60,145 nucleotides of DNA from JBHOQX01 sp042408595 (GTDB lineage: Bacteria > Chloroflexota > Chloroflexia > Chloroflexales > Roseiflexaceae). The stretch's first letter is position 1; each line of letters begins with the position of its first letter. This document shows positions 17,896 through 29,141 of the stretch, piece by piece. The position numbers were made by a program, and so were the translations under genes. Under the pieces are notes generated by a model. That model saw only the letters and a list, made by a program, of their open reading frames with translations, was not told the origin of the DNA and ran no database searches. The DNA is taken from NCBI GenBank assembly GCA_042408595.1, contig JBHOQX010000013.1, positions 1-60,145 on the forward strand, given 5' to 3'.

Positions 17896-18185
17896 CACCT
17901 GGACGACCAGGCCTCCCTCAAACGAGAGCTCCCTGAGACCGAAAGCGGTATATCGACTCCAGGCGCGGCCAGCGGTCGCATGTTTGGGTCTACCTTTCGG
18001 ACTCGGCGGAGCGGGGGCGAACGACTGAAGTGCAACGGCAGCCGTGACCCCGTTCGATTTCGTGTACGTTCATAAGACTGTCGAGTTCCCGCCGCCGGAG
18101 CACTCTGGCTGGCACGGCAGTCGTTTCTGATCGGTCGCCCGGCCCGGTGTCAGGCGATCCAGATTCTTAGCCAGGAGGCACTCCG
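17896..18185 (+). other. Long 5' leader of prkA
   Basis: About 290 transcribed but apparently untranslated bases. ORFs here are short and unconvincing. Several short self-complementary segments occur (for example CCGAAAGCGG), but I match no known riboswitch. A good GCCAGGAGG site precedes the prkA ATG. The leader probably carries post-transcriptional control. Confidence 0.5.
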
Positions 18186-21446
<3,261 letters not shown>

Positions 21447-21530
21447 GGTTTAGGGGTCAGGGGTCAGACCAGCGATCATGGCCGAATCGGCCCCCTGATC
21501 CCTGCACCCCGACCCTGACCCCTGCCGAAG
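21447..21530. repeat. Heptamer-phased inverted array
   Basis: Starts at the prkA stop. AGGGGTCAGGGGTC (21452-21465) and GACCCTGACCCCT (21511-21523) are reverse complements with one gap, built of GGTCAGG-type heptamers. Ends before the next gene, which keeps only a weak ribosome-binding site. Confidence 0.65.
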
Positions 21531-21538
21531 GCACACCC

Positions 21539-22648
21539 ATGTCTATCCAACGCGTCGAGCGCGACCTCAACCGCTTCCGCCAGATCGTGCGCGGCAAGAT
21601 CAAGAGTGACCTGCGCAAATATATGTCGCAGGGCGAGATGATCGGCCGGCAGGGGCGGAAGTACGTCTCCATCCCGCTGCCGCAGATCGATATCCCACAG
21701 TTCCGCTATGGCGCGCGGCAGGGCGGCGGCGTCGGCCAGGGCGACGGGCAGCCAGGCGACCCGATCGGCCAGGGCGACCCGCAGGACGGCGCCGGCGAGG
21801 CCGGCTCCGAGCCGGGGCAGCATATCGTCGAGGTCGATGTCACCCTGGAAGAGCTGGCGCAGATCCTCGGCGAGGAGCTGCAACTGCCGAATATCGAGCC
21901 GCGCGGCAAGAAGAACATCATCTCGCAGAAGGACCGTTACAGCGGTATCCGCAAAGTCGGGCCGGACTCGCTGCGGCACTTCAAGCGCACCTATCGCGAG
22001 GCGCTGAAGCGCCAGATCGCCTCCGGCGAGTACAACCCCGGCAGCCCGCTGGTCGTCCCGATCCGCGAGGATATGCGCTATCGCTCGTGGAAAGAGGTGC
22101 AGATCCCCGAGTCGAACGCGGTCATCATCTACATGATGGATGTCTCCGGCTCGATGGGCACCGAGCAGAAGGAGCTGGTGCGCATCACCGCCTTCTGGAT
22201 CGAGACCTGGCTGCGCTCGCAGTACAAATCGATCGACATCCGCTATATCGTGCACGATGCGGCCGCAAAGGAGGTGGACGCTGAGACCTTCTACCACCTG
22301 CGCGAAGGCGGCGGCACCAAAATCTCGTCCGCCTACAAGCTGTGCAACAAGCTGATCGACGAGCGCTACCCGCCGGAGGAATGGAACATCTACCCGTTCC
22401 ACTTCTCGGACGGCGACAACTGGGGCGGCGGCGACACGCGCGAGTGCATCGAGCTGCTGCGCGGGCAGCTCCTGCCGAAAGTCAACCAGTTCTGCTACGG
22501 GCAGGTGCGCTCACTCTACGGCTCCGGGCGCTTCGCCCACGATCTCGAAGAGTACCTCGGCCGCGAGGACTCGCTGGTGATCGCCGAGATCGCCGACCGC
22601 GACGATATCTACGATGCGATCAAGGGATTTTTAGGCAAGGGGAAATAG
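21539..22648 (+). CDS. DUF444 family protein (YeaH/YhbH)
   Basis: 369 residues. The N-terminus RDLNRFRQIVRGKIK and YMSQGEMIG are typical; a Gly/Gln-rich insertion lies at 60-90; the C-terminal half is a vWA-like domain with the metal motif DVSGSMG, followed by GGGTKISSAY and FSDGDNWGG. This protein family is co-conserved with PrkA and SpoVR and is a proposed partner or substrate of the kinase. Here it sits directly between prkA and spoVR. The upstream spacer is a heptamer array. Confidence 0.94.
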   Translation: MSIQRVERDLNRFRQIVRGKIKSDLRKYMSQGEMIGRQGRKYVSIPLPQIDIPQFRYGARQGGGVGQGDGQPGDPIGQGDPQDGAGEAGSEPGQHIVEVDVTLEELAQILGEELQLPNIEPRGKKNIISQKDRYSGIRKVGPDSLRHFKRTYREALKRQIASGEYNPGSPLVVPIREDMRYRSWKEVQIPESNAVIIYMMDVSGSMGTEQKELVRITAFWIETWLRSQYKSIDIRYIVHDAAAKEVDAETFYHLREGGGTKISSAYKLCNKLIDERYPPEEWNIYPFHFSDGDNWGGGDTRECIELLRGQLLPKVNQFCYGQVRSLYGSGRFAHDLEEYLGREDSLVIAEIADRDDIYDAIKGFLGKGK

Positions 22649-22655
22649 CGCATCG

Positions 22656-22809
22656 AAGCCAGCGACCAGAAGCCGGCAGCCAGACGGTTTGGCGAGATCG
22701 CTGTTTGCGTTACGTGGGCCATGCGGACTTCTAGCCCTGTATTCCTGCCTGCCGGTTCCCGTTGCCCGGCTCCTGGCTTCCGACGGTTGGCTTCCGAGTT
22801 TTGACTTCT
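22656..22809. repeat. Heptamer-phased inverted array ending at the spoVR start codon
   Basis: The left half has four units of the type AAGCCAG (22656-22683). The right half runs in phase from about 22743 with units such as TCCTGGC and TTCCGAC, the reverse-complement form, and its last unit contains the ATG of spoVR. The middle is degenerate. The left unit AAGCCAG also occurs in the arrays at 33027 and 50747. Confidence 0.75.
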
Positions 22810-24306
22810 ATGAAAAAAACATCCCTCCCACCCGAGCTTCAGACCGCATGGGAAGAGATCGAAGGCTACGCGAAGGGGTATGGCCTCGATTTCTTCCCTA
22901 TCATCTACGAAGTGCTCGATTACCGCACCCTCTACGAGACGGCGGCCCTGGGCGGCTTCCCGACGCGCTACCCGCACTGGCGCTTCGGCATGGAGTACGA
23001 CCAGTTGATGAAAGGGCACGTCTGGCTCGGCTCGACGATCTACGAAATGGTTATCAACACCAACCCATCGTATGCCTACCTGCTCGAAGGCAACGAGATG
23101 GTGACGCAGAAGATGGTCATGGCGCACGTCACCGGCCATGTCGATTTTTTCAAGAACAACATGTGGTTTGCCCACACGAATCGCCGCATGCTCGACGAAA
23201 TGGCGAATCACGCCGCGCGCATCCAGCGCCTGATCGACCGGCACGGCTACGACAAGGTCGAAGAGTTTATCGATATCTGCCTCTCGCTCGAGAACCTGAT
23301 CGACTACCACGCGCCCTACATCCGCCGGCCCGAGGCCCAGACGCCCGAGCCGCTCGTCGGCGAGGACGAGCCGGCGGTGGTCGAGGGGCTGCGCGTCGAG
23401 CGCGAGTACATGAAGGAGTACATCAACCCGCCGGAGTTCCTGGAGCAGCAGCGGCAGCGGCTCGAGGCCGAGCGCCAGAAGTCGCGCCGCTTCCCGGAGA
23501 ACCCGCAAAAGGATGTGCTCCTGTTCCTGATGAACTACGCGCCGCTCGAGCGCTGGCAGCACACGATCCTCGAGATCATCCGCGACGAGGCGTACTATTT
23601 CGCGCCGCAGGGGATGACGAAGATCTTGAACGAGGGGTGGGCCAGTTTTTGGCATACTGAAATTATGAGTAAGCGTGCCCTAAAAGACAGCGAACTGGTC
23701 GATTTCGCCGACCATCACTCCGGCGTCGTCGCGGTGCACCCGGGCCGGCTCAACCCCTACAAGCTCGGCCTGGAGCTGCTGCGCGATATCGAGGATCGCT
23801 GGAACAAGGGCAAGTTCGGCAAGGAGTATGAGGAGTGCGACGACATCGCTGAGAAGCGCAACTGGGACCGCAAGCTCGGCCTGGGTCGGCAGAAGCTGTT
23901 CGAGGTGCGCCGGCTCTACAACGATGTGAATTTTATCGATGAGTTCCTGACCCCCGAGTTCTGTCTGGAGCAGAAGCTCTTTACCTTCCGCTACAACCGC
24001 GACACCGACATGTACGAGATCGCGTCGCGCGAGTTCAAGGAGATCAAGGAGAAGCTGCTGTTCCGCCTGACGAACTTCGGCCAGCCGTTCATTTATGTGG
24101 AGGACGGCAATTACAACAATCGCGGCGAGCTTTACCTGCGCCACCGCCACGAAGGGGTGGACTTGAAAATGGACTACGCCCGCGATACCATGCGCAATAT
24201 CCAGCGCATCTGGACGCGCCCGGTGCATCTGGAAACCGTGCTGGATGAAAAGAAGCGCCTGCTGACCTTCGACGGGCGCGACTTCAACGAGCGGAGGATC
24301 GATTAA
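22810..24306 (+). CDS. spoVR: SpoVR family protein
   Basis: 498 residues from the ATG at 22810, in the family's usual range. Family motifs seen: IEGYAKGYGLDFFPIIYEVL, the region YPHWRFGMEYDQLMKG, EGNEMVTQKMVMAHVTGHVDFF and NEGWASFWHTEIM, with several conserved His and Glu residues suggesting a metal site. SpoVR is needed for spore cortex in Bacillus and accompanies PrkA and DUF444 in many non-sporulating bacteria. A heptamer array reaches the start codon, and I see no Shine-Dalgarno site. Confidence 0.95.
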   Translation: MKKTSLPPELQTAWEEIEGYAKGYGLDFFPIIYEVLDYRTLYETAALGGFPTRYPHWRFGMEYDQLMKGHVWLGSTIYEMVINTNPSYAYLLEGNEMVTQKMVMAHVTGHVDFFKNNMWFAHTNRRMLDEMANHAARIQRLIDRHGYDKVEEFIDICLSLENLIDYHAPYIRRPEAQTPEPLVGEDEPAVVEGLRVEREYMKEYINPPEFLEQQRQRLEAERQKSRRFPENPQKDVLLFLMNYAPLERWQHTILEIIRDEAYYFAPQGMTKILNEGWASFWHTEIMSKRALKDSELVDFADHHSGVVAVHPGRLNPYKLGLELLRDIEDRWNKGKFGKEYEECDDIAEKRNWDRKLGLGRQKLFEVRRLYNDVNFIDEFLTPEFCLEQKLFTFRYNRDTDMYEIASREFKEIKEKLLFRLTNFGQPFIYVEDGNYNNRGELYLRHRHEGVDLKMDYARDTMRNIQRIWTRPVHLETVLDEKKRLLTFDGRDFNERRID

Positions 24307-24317
24307 AGGAGCGACCG

Positions 24318-24836
24318 ATGAGCATCGGGACAGTGCTGACCGACCAACTGGCGCAACTCGCCGCCGGCAAGATAACGCCAGCGCGCAACGCCGACGGCAC
24401 GCTCACCCTCTCCACCGGGGCGGACGCGGACGCCGCCAGCCTGACGATCTTCGAGTACGACCGCTTCAGCGCCACGCTGCGGACGCTCGCCGTCGGCTCG
24501 CCACCCCCACCGGACGATGACCGGCGCGCCTTCCTGAGCGCCCGTGCCGCCGCGATCGCCCGCCGCCTCAGCTTCCTCGAAGAGCCGCTGGCCGTTTGGG
24601 AGCTGGATGGCCGCGAGGGCCTGGCGCAGCTCCGCTCCTCGCCGCCCCGGCGCGACGGCGAGTGTGTCGAGTACTGGGAGGTCGAACTGTTCGCCCGGCC
24701 GGCCTCCGCGACGCTGACGCGCTACCGCTGGGCCCCCGGCATGGCGGAGCGCGAGGTCGTAGCCTACCCGGCGGCCTTCGGGCTGCTCGGGCGCATCGCC
24801 GATGCGCTGGCCGCGGCCGTGCGTGGCGAAGGGTAG
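24318..24836 (+). CDS. Hypothetical protein of the prkA-spoVR operon
   Basis: 172 residues; AAGGAG 7 bases before the ATG and 11 bases after spoVR, so clearly in the same operon. No signal peptide or membrane segment. The middle is an alpha/beta region (ASLTIFEYDRFSATLRTL, YWEVELFARPASATLTRYRW). I do not recognise the family. Because it ends the prkA-DUF444-spoVR operon it may be a lineage-specific partner of that system. A strong terminator follows at 24896. Confidence 0.7.
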   Translation: MSIGTVLTDQLAQLAAGKITPARNADGTLTLSTGADADAASLTIFEYDRFSATLRTLAVGSPPPPDDDRRAFLSARAAAIARRLSFLEEPLAVWELDGREGLAQLRSSPPRRDGECVEYWEVELFARPASATLTRYRWAPGMAEREVVAYPAAFGLLGRIADALAAAVRGEG

Positions 24837-24895
24837 CCGTCGTCACCCCGAACAGCGCAGCGGGCGCGGCGCCGGGTTGCCGCGCCTCCCGCCGC

Positions 24896-24920
24896 GCCGG
24901 CCCGCACGGGCCGGCGTTTT
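24896..24920 (+). terminator. Rho-independent terminator of the prkA operon
   Basis: GCCGGCCC-GCAC-GGGCCGGC, a perfect 8-bp stem with a 4-base loop followed by GTTTTG. Confidence 0.85.
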
Positions 24921-24989
24921 GTGTTGCGTACCAACCCGGATGTGTACTATCGGCCTATGTACTCGTGGAGCGGCCTCCTGTAATGTGAT

Positions 24990-25150
24990 GAGGACGGACA
25001 CGCTCGCCCGCGATGGAGGAGGCGTGGCGGGGTGAAGCCCTTCCCCGTCCCCGACATCCCCTCCCCGCGTGCGCGGGCGGGGCAGGGGGAAGGGGTCGAG
25101 TTGGCGCCTGGTAAGCGCAAAAAACCTGCCCTCAAAAGGGGGTAGGGGGC
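24990..25150. repeat. GC-rich palindromic repeat region
   Basis: Contains GGCGTGGCGGGGTGAAGCCC, resembling the first segment of the dispersed repeat at 17676, followed by a G/C-mirror stretch (CCCTCCCCGCG then GGGCGGGGCAGGGGG) that folds into a long hairpin. No gene is seen in 24921-25281. Confidence 0.45.
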
Positions 25151-25281
25151 CGCCGGCCACGAAAAGGAAACCTGCTCCGCCGCGCCGTCAGCGGAACACA
25201 GGGGCTGCGCCCTCCAGGCCATCCGACAGAGTCGCAGGTAGCTTTGCGCGCGCGCATCCGCCTTTCGTGCTACCCAGCCGC

Positions 25282-26415
25282 ATGACCTTGCGCCATTTGC
25301 CCCACCCCGCCGACCGGCTGGCGTTTCTCGACCTGCTGCGCGGCATCGCCGCGCTCGCGGTCTTTTTCTCCCACGCACTCGTGATCGTCGTGCCGGCCCT
25401 CGGATTCGCTCAGTACGCATACTTCGACCTGGGCCACTTCGGCGTGATGCTCTTCTTCCTGTGCAGCGGTTTCATCATCCCCGTCTCGGTCGAGCGGCAG
25501 GGGTCGCTGCGCGCCTTCTGGATTCGCCGTTTCTTCCGGCTCTACCCGCTCTACTGGGCTGCGCTCGCCGTCTCGTTGGCGTTCGGCTACGCCACCGGCT
25601 GGCACGGCTATCCAGAGGACTTCCTGCGCACGCCGGTGGCATGCACGGCCGCCAATATGACCATGCTCCAGGTCTTCTTCGGCTGCTCACACCTGATGGG
25701 TCCGGCCTGGACGCTGATGTTCGAGCTGCTCTTTTATTTGCTGGTCTCGCTGCAGTTCCGCCTCGGTTTCTTCCACCATGCCGCGGCCTTCGCCGCCGGG
25801 ATGCTGGCCCTGGCTATCGCCGTCGAGGGCGTGCTGCCGGCCTTCGGCATCATTATTGCCAACGGCATCCTCAGCTTCTTCGGCACGATGTTCGCCGGCG
25901 CGGCGATCTATCGCTGGCACGCCGGCGAGCTGCGCGGGCGCACGGCGGCGGCGCTGGTGGCGCTGGCGCTGCTGATGGAGGTAGCGACGCTCGCCGGCGA
26001 CGCCCTGGCCGGGTTGCCTGTCTGGCGCCATTGGCTGACGGCCCGCCTGGCGGCCTACGCGGTGTTCGGCGCGGCGCTCGCAGCCCGCCGCTGGCCTATC
26101 CCCCCTGCGCTCTGCTGGGCCGGCACAATCAGTTACTCGATCTATCTGATCCACCCGTTTGTCATGAACTACGTGCCCTTGCTACCCTCGCCCGCCCCGA
26201 CCTTCGCCCTCTGGCTGGCGGCGCTGCTGGCCCTCTCGGCGGCGAGCTACCGCTGGATCGAGCGCCCGGCGATCGCCCTCGGGCGCCGCCTGACGCCCGG
26301 GAAGGGGCCACGCCACGCGTCCCCTGACCGCCGTCTTCGGCCCATCGCCCTCTGTTCGCGGTATACTTATCTGCGTGAACACGACCGACACGACGATCGC
26401 CCAGGTCCTCGCTGA
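25282..26415 (+). CDS. Membrane-bound acyltransferase (acyltransferase 3 family)
   Basis: 377 residues from ATG 25282; the upstream extension of the frame lies in repeat DNA. About ten hydrophobic helices. The family's early motif is FLDLLRGIAALAVFFSHA (R of LLRG, H of SHA), followed by FFLCSGFIIPVS and RRFFRLYPLYW. Such enzymes acetylate or acylate surface sugars such as O-antigen or exopolysaccharide. The last 41 bases overlap the start of prmC. Confidence 0.9.
   Translation: MTLRHLPHPADRLAFLDLLRGIAALAVFFSHALVIVVPALGFAQYAYFDLGHFGVMLFFLCSGFIIPVSVERQGSLRAFWIRRFFRLYPLYWAALAVSLAFGYATGWHGYPEDFLRTPVACTAANMTMLQVFFGCSHLMGPAWTLMFELLFYLLVSLQFRLGFFHHAAAFAAGMLALAIAVEGVLPAFGIIIANGILSFFGTMFAGAAIYRWHAGELRGRTAAALVALALLMEVATLAGDALAGLPVWRHWLTARLAAYAVFGAALAARRWPIPPALCWAGTISYSIYLIHPFVMNYVPLLPSPAPTFALWLAALLALSAASYRWIERPAIALGRRLTPGKGPRHASPDRRLRPIALCSRYTYLREHDRHDDRPGPR
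26362..26367 (+). promoter_or_regulatory. Possible -10 box giving a leaderless prmC transcript
   Basis: TATACT lies 8 bases before the GTG start of prmC; transcription from it would begin at or just before the start codon. The -35 region is weak. Confidence 0.35.
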
Positions 26416-27319
26416 CGCGACCGCCCAGCTCCGCGACGCGAGCGAAACGCCCCGGCTGGATGCCGAGCTGCTGCTGGCGCATGCCCTCGGCTGGGGGCGG
26501 GCGCGGGTGCTCGCCGAGCGCGCCGCCCGGCTCACGCCGGCGCAGCAGCGGGCCTTTCGCGCGCTCGTGGCGCGGCGGGCGGCACGGGAGCCGGTCGCCT
26601 ATCTCACCGGGCACCGCGAGTTCTTCGGGCTGGAGTTCATCGTCACACCGGAAGTGCTGGTGCCGCGCCCGGAGACGGAGCTGCTGGTGGAGCGGGCGCT
26701 GGCCCTGGCCGGACGGTGGACGAAGGACAAAGGACGAAGGCTCCCCTTCCCCCATGGCGCCGTGCCGCCAGCACAGACGGCTGACATTCGTCGTTCGTCG
26801 TTGGCCGTTCGTCGGCTCACCATCGTCGATGTGGGCACCGGCAGCGGGTGTATCGCCGTGGCGCTGGCGGCGCACCTGCCGGACGCGGCGGTCTACGCCG
26901 TGGACATCGCGCCGGCGGCGCTGGCGGTGGCGGCACGCAACGCCGCCCGCCACGGGGTGGCCGAGCGGGTGCGCCTGCTGCAGGGTGACCTGCTGGCGCC
27001 GCTGCCGGAGCCGGTCGATCTGCTGGTGAGCAACCCACCCTACACCGTGCTGAGCGAGATCGCCGAGGGCGTGCGGCGCTACGAGCCGCGCCCGGCGCTC
27101 GACGGCGGCCCGGACGGGCTGGCGGTCTACCGGCGGCTGCTGGCGGCAGCCCCGGCAGCGCTGCGGCCTGGCGGCGCCGCTCTGCTCGAGATCGGCGCAA
27201 CCCAGGCGGCGGCGGTCGTCACGCTCGCACGGGCGGCCTTTCCGCAGGCGGCCGTTCAGGTCTACAAGGACCTGGCCGGCCTGGATCGCGTCGTCGAAAT
27301 CGTGACACAATACATGTGA
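26375..27319 (+). CDS. prmC: Peptide chain release factor N5-glutamine methyltransferase
   Basis: 314 residues, about 35 longer than the family norm (about 280). The N-terminal helical domain (LDAELLLAHALGW) and YLTGHREFFGLEF precede PRPETELLVE; the SAM site is IVDVGTGSGCIAVALA; the catalytic NPPY is in VSNPPYT. PrmC methylates the Gln of the GGQ motif of release factors. The extra residues (about 110-149) lie between ALALAG and LTIVDVG and are encoded by a heptamer array. They fall in a surface position before the SAM domain, so the enzyme may tolerate them. GTG start, no clear Shine-Dalgarno site. Confidence 0.93.
   Translation: MNTTDTTIAQVLADATAQLRDASETPRLDAELLLAHALGWGRARVLAERAARLTPAQQRAFRALVARRAAREPVAYLTGHREFFGLEFIVTPEVLVPRPETELLVERALALAGRWTKDKGRRLPFPHGAVPPAQTADIRRSSLAVRRLTIVDVGTGSGCIAVALAAHLPDAAVYAVDIAPAALAVAARNAARHGVAERVRLLQGDLLAPLPEPVDLLVSNPPYTVLSEIAEGVRRYEPRPALDGGPDGLAVYRRLLAAAPAALRPGGAALLEIGATQAAAVVTLARAAFPQAAVQVYKDLAGLDRVVEIVTQYM
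26711..26812. repeat. Heptamer-phased inverted array inside prmC
   Basis: Four left units of the type GGACGAA (26711-26738) and four right units of the type CGTTCGT (26785-26812), mutually reverse complementary, with about 46 bases between. In frame, it adds the low-complexity segments TKDKGRR and RRSSLAVRR to PrmC. Confidence 0.8.
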
Positions 27320-27349
27320 CAGGACTTCCGCGGTCGCTCACACTATGGA

Positions 27350-27380
27350 AGGTGTGGCGGGGCTTCGCCTCGCCACACCT
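27350..27380 (+). terminator. Strong hairpin downstream of prmC
   Basis: AGGTGTGGCG pairs with CGCCACACCT around a GGGCTTCGCCT loop region that pairs further. No U-run follows, so it may be a repeat element of the GGAGGTGTGG type rather than a classical terminator. Confidence 0.5.
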
Positions 27381-27407
27381 CCCCACCGCGTCCGTCCTGG
27401 ATTCTGA

Positions 27408-27477
27408 TGACAGGGTGACCTGGCGACACAGGGATCTCGCTGTGTCGCGAAGTCATCGTGTCGTCCTGTCACCCGGA
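27408..27477. repeat. Heptamer-phased inverted array
   Basis: About ten 7-bp units; the centre GCGACACAG (27423-27431) and CTGTGTCGC (27440-27448) form a perfect 9-bp stem with an 8-base loop, flanked by GTGAC and GTCAC units. Confidence 0.7.
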
Positions 27478-27488
27478 AAGGGGGAACC

Positions 27489-28301
27489 GTGACCTACCGC
27501 CTGCTCGCGCTCGATCTGGACGGAACGCTGATCGGCGCAGACATGACCCTCCCGGACGAGACCGTGGCCGCCGCGGCGGCGGCGCAGCAGCGCGGCCTGC
27601 ACATCACCCTGGCGACCGGGCGCACCTTCCGCGCCACGCGGCCCTTCGCCGAGCGCCTGGGGATCGACGACGCTGTGATCTGCTACCAGGGCGGCGTCAT
27701 CCGGCACGTCAGCACCGGCGAGATCTACGCCATCGCGCCGATGCCCGCCGATCTGGCGATCGAGGCCATCCGGTTGATGGAGGCCGCCGGGCTGTTCGTG
27801 TTGGTCTATTTCAACGAGCGGATCGGCATCCGCCACGAGGGGCCGGAACTGGAGCAGTACATGCGCTTTCACCCGGAAGGGATCGATGCCGTGGTCGCCC
27901 CGGATCTGGCGGCGCTCGCCGCCGTGGAGCCGGTGATCAAGCTCCAGTTCATGGCCGAGCCGGCGGTCGTGGACCGCGAGCTGCCCCCCTTGGCCGCGCA
28001 CTTCGCCGGGCGGCTGGGCGCGCTGCGCTCGCACGCGAGCTTCGGCGAGCTGACCGTGCCGGGTGTCAGCAAGGGCGCGGCGCTGGAGACGCTCGCCGCG
28101 CGGCTGGGCATCCCGCGCGAGGAGGTGATCGCCATCGGCGACCACGAGAACGACCTGCCGATGATCGCATGGGCCGGGCTGGGCCTGGCCATGGGCAACG
28201 CCATCCCGGCGGTGCGGCAGGCCGCCGACGCGGTCATCCCGCCGGTGGAGGAGGCCGGCGTGGCCTGGGCGATTCGCCACTACGTGCTGAAAGAGCGGTA
28301 A
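27489..28301 (+). CDS. Cof-type HAD-IIB family phosphatase
   Basis: 270 residues from GTG 27489 (GGGGAA just upstream). HAD motif I is LLALDLDGTLI, motif II ATGRT, motif III includes SKGAALETLAARLGI and motif IV IGDHENDLPMI. The cap is the IIB type. Cof-like enzymes dephosphorylate sugar phosphates, pyridoxal phosphate or similar small molecules; the actual substrate cannot be read from sequence. Alone in its transcription unit; an array precedes it. Confidence 0.92.
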   Translation: MTYRLLALDLDGTLIGADMTLPDETVAAAAAAQQRGLHITLATGRTFRATRPFAERLGIDDAVICYQGGVIRHVSTGEIYAIAPMPADLAIEAIRLMEAAGLFVLVYFNERIGIRHEGPELEQYMRFHPEGIDAVVAPDLAALAAVEPVIKLQFMAEPAVVDRELPPLAAHFAGRLGALRSHASFGELTVPGVSKGAALETLAARLGIPREEVIAIGDHENDLPMIAWAGLGLAMGNAIPAVRQAADAVIPPVEEAGVAWAIRHYVLKER

Positions 28302-28309
28302 AACTCCTA

Positions 28310-28338
28310 TTGCACCGCGCCATGCCATCCGCTATAAT
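28310..28338 (+). promoter_or_regulatory. Near-consensus promoter pointing antisense through rpmB
   Basis: TTGCAC, 17 bases, TATAAT. The nearest same-strand gene downstream is the Asp23 gene at 28770; in between lies rpmB on the other strand. A transcript would be antisense to rpmB. Confidence 0.65.
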
Positions 28339-28383
28339 GACGCACGCTTTACGACGGCGCAGCGCCGGGGCGGGCATAACAAA

Positions 28384-28410
28384 GGCCAGAGCCGCCACGC
28401 GGCCCTGGCC
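28384..28410 (-). terminator. Terminator of rpmB
   Basis: On the minus strand GGCCAGGGCCGC-GTG-GCGGCTCTGGCC folds with one G-U pair and is followed by TTTGTT. On the plus strand the same site has an A-C mismatch and no U-run, so termination should favour the rpmB direction. Confidence 0.75.
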
Positions 28411-28433
28411 CGGTGCGCGACACGACCGGCTGG

Positions 28434-28619
28434 CTAGCTGCTCTTCTGCAGCGTGCGCAGACAGCGGGTGCATAGTTTGGCCTGCACCTTCTCGCCGCCA
28501 TCGAGCACCAGTGTCGTCTTCTGGATGTTGGGGCGCCACATCCGGCGGGTACGCCGCTTCGAGAAGCTGACGTTGTTGCCAAACGAGGGCGCTTTGCCGC
28601 AGCGTTCACATTTTGCCAT
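28434..28619 (-). CDS. rpmB: 50S ribosomal protein L28
   Basis: 61 residues from ATG 28619, the normal L28 length. The sequence AKCERCGKAPSFGNNVSFSK, then RMWRPNIQ and CTRCLRTL are diagnostic; two CxxC pairs make this the zinc-binding (C+) form. It binds the 50S exit-site region. Its own promoter lies upstream and its terminator downstream, a single-gene unit. Confidence 0.97.
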   Translation of the reverse strand: MAKCERCGKAPSFGNNVSFSKRRTRRMWRPNIQKTTLVLDGGEKVQAKLCTRCLRTLQKSS

Positions 28620-28664
28620 GGTCGACCAGCCTTGCACAACTCAAGCCATGCACACTAGCCGCGA

Positions 28665-28693
28665 ACTATACCATATTCGAGGCCGCCTGGCAA
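28665..28693 (-). promoter_or_regulatory. Promoter of rpmB
   Basis: On the minus strand TTGCCA, 17 bases and TATAGT, about 45 bases before the rpmB start. Confidence 0.65.
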
Positions 28694-28769
28694 ACCGCTC
28701 CGGCGTGGGCACGAGGCGTACGGCCTCCCGGATGTCCCGTGCAGCGGCGGCGCCGCACGGAGGCAGCCG

Positions 28770-29141
28770 ATGAGCGAGCCGGCCACCACCCGGCGGCTGC
28801 CTGCCGGCAAGATCGAGGTCGCCCCACGCGCGCTCCAGTCGATCGCCGCCGCCACCGTCACCCGTTGCTACGGCGTGGTCGGGATGGCGCCGCATACGCT
28901 GCGCGAGGGGGTGGCCCAGGTGTTGCGGCAACAGGACGCGCACAAGGGGGTGGAGGTGCGCGTTCGCGGCGGCGAGGTCGAGATCGACCTGTACATCATC
29001 GTTGCGTACGGCACGCGGATCGCCGAGGTGGCGCGCAACGCCCAGGAGGCCGTGCGCTATGCCATCGAGCGCGCGATCGGCGCGCCGGTGGCGCGCGTGA
29101 ATGTCCGTGTCCAGGGCCTACGGACAGCGGAGGCGACATGA
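28770..29141 (+). CDS. Asp23/Gls24 family envelope stress protein
   Basis: 123 residues; GGAGG precedes the ATG. The core GKIEVAPRALQSIAAATVTRCYGVVGMA and VEIDLYIIVAYGTRIAEVARNAQ is the Asp23 (DUF322) fold. Asp23-like proteins are usually encoded directly upstream of fakA, as here, with overlapping ATGA. It probably acts in envelope stress or fatty-acid metabolism together with the kinase. Confidence 0.92.
   Translation: MSEPATTRRLPAGKIEVAPRALQSIAAATVTRCYGVVGMAPHTLREGVAQVLRQQDAHKGVEVRVRGGEVEIDLYIIVAYGTRIAEVARNAQEAVRYAIERAIGAPVARVNVRVQGLRTAEAT

Noticed and set aside
17896..18185. Known riboswitch in the prkA leader
   Set aside because: No match by eye to cobalamin, TPP, glycine, c-di-GMP or T-box cores; kept only as an unclassified leader.
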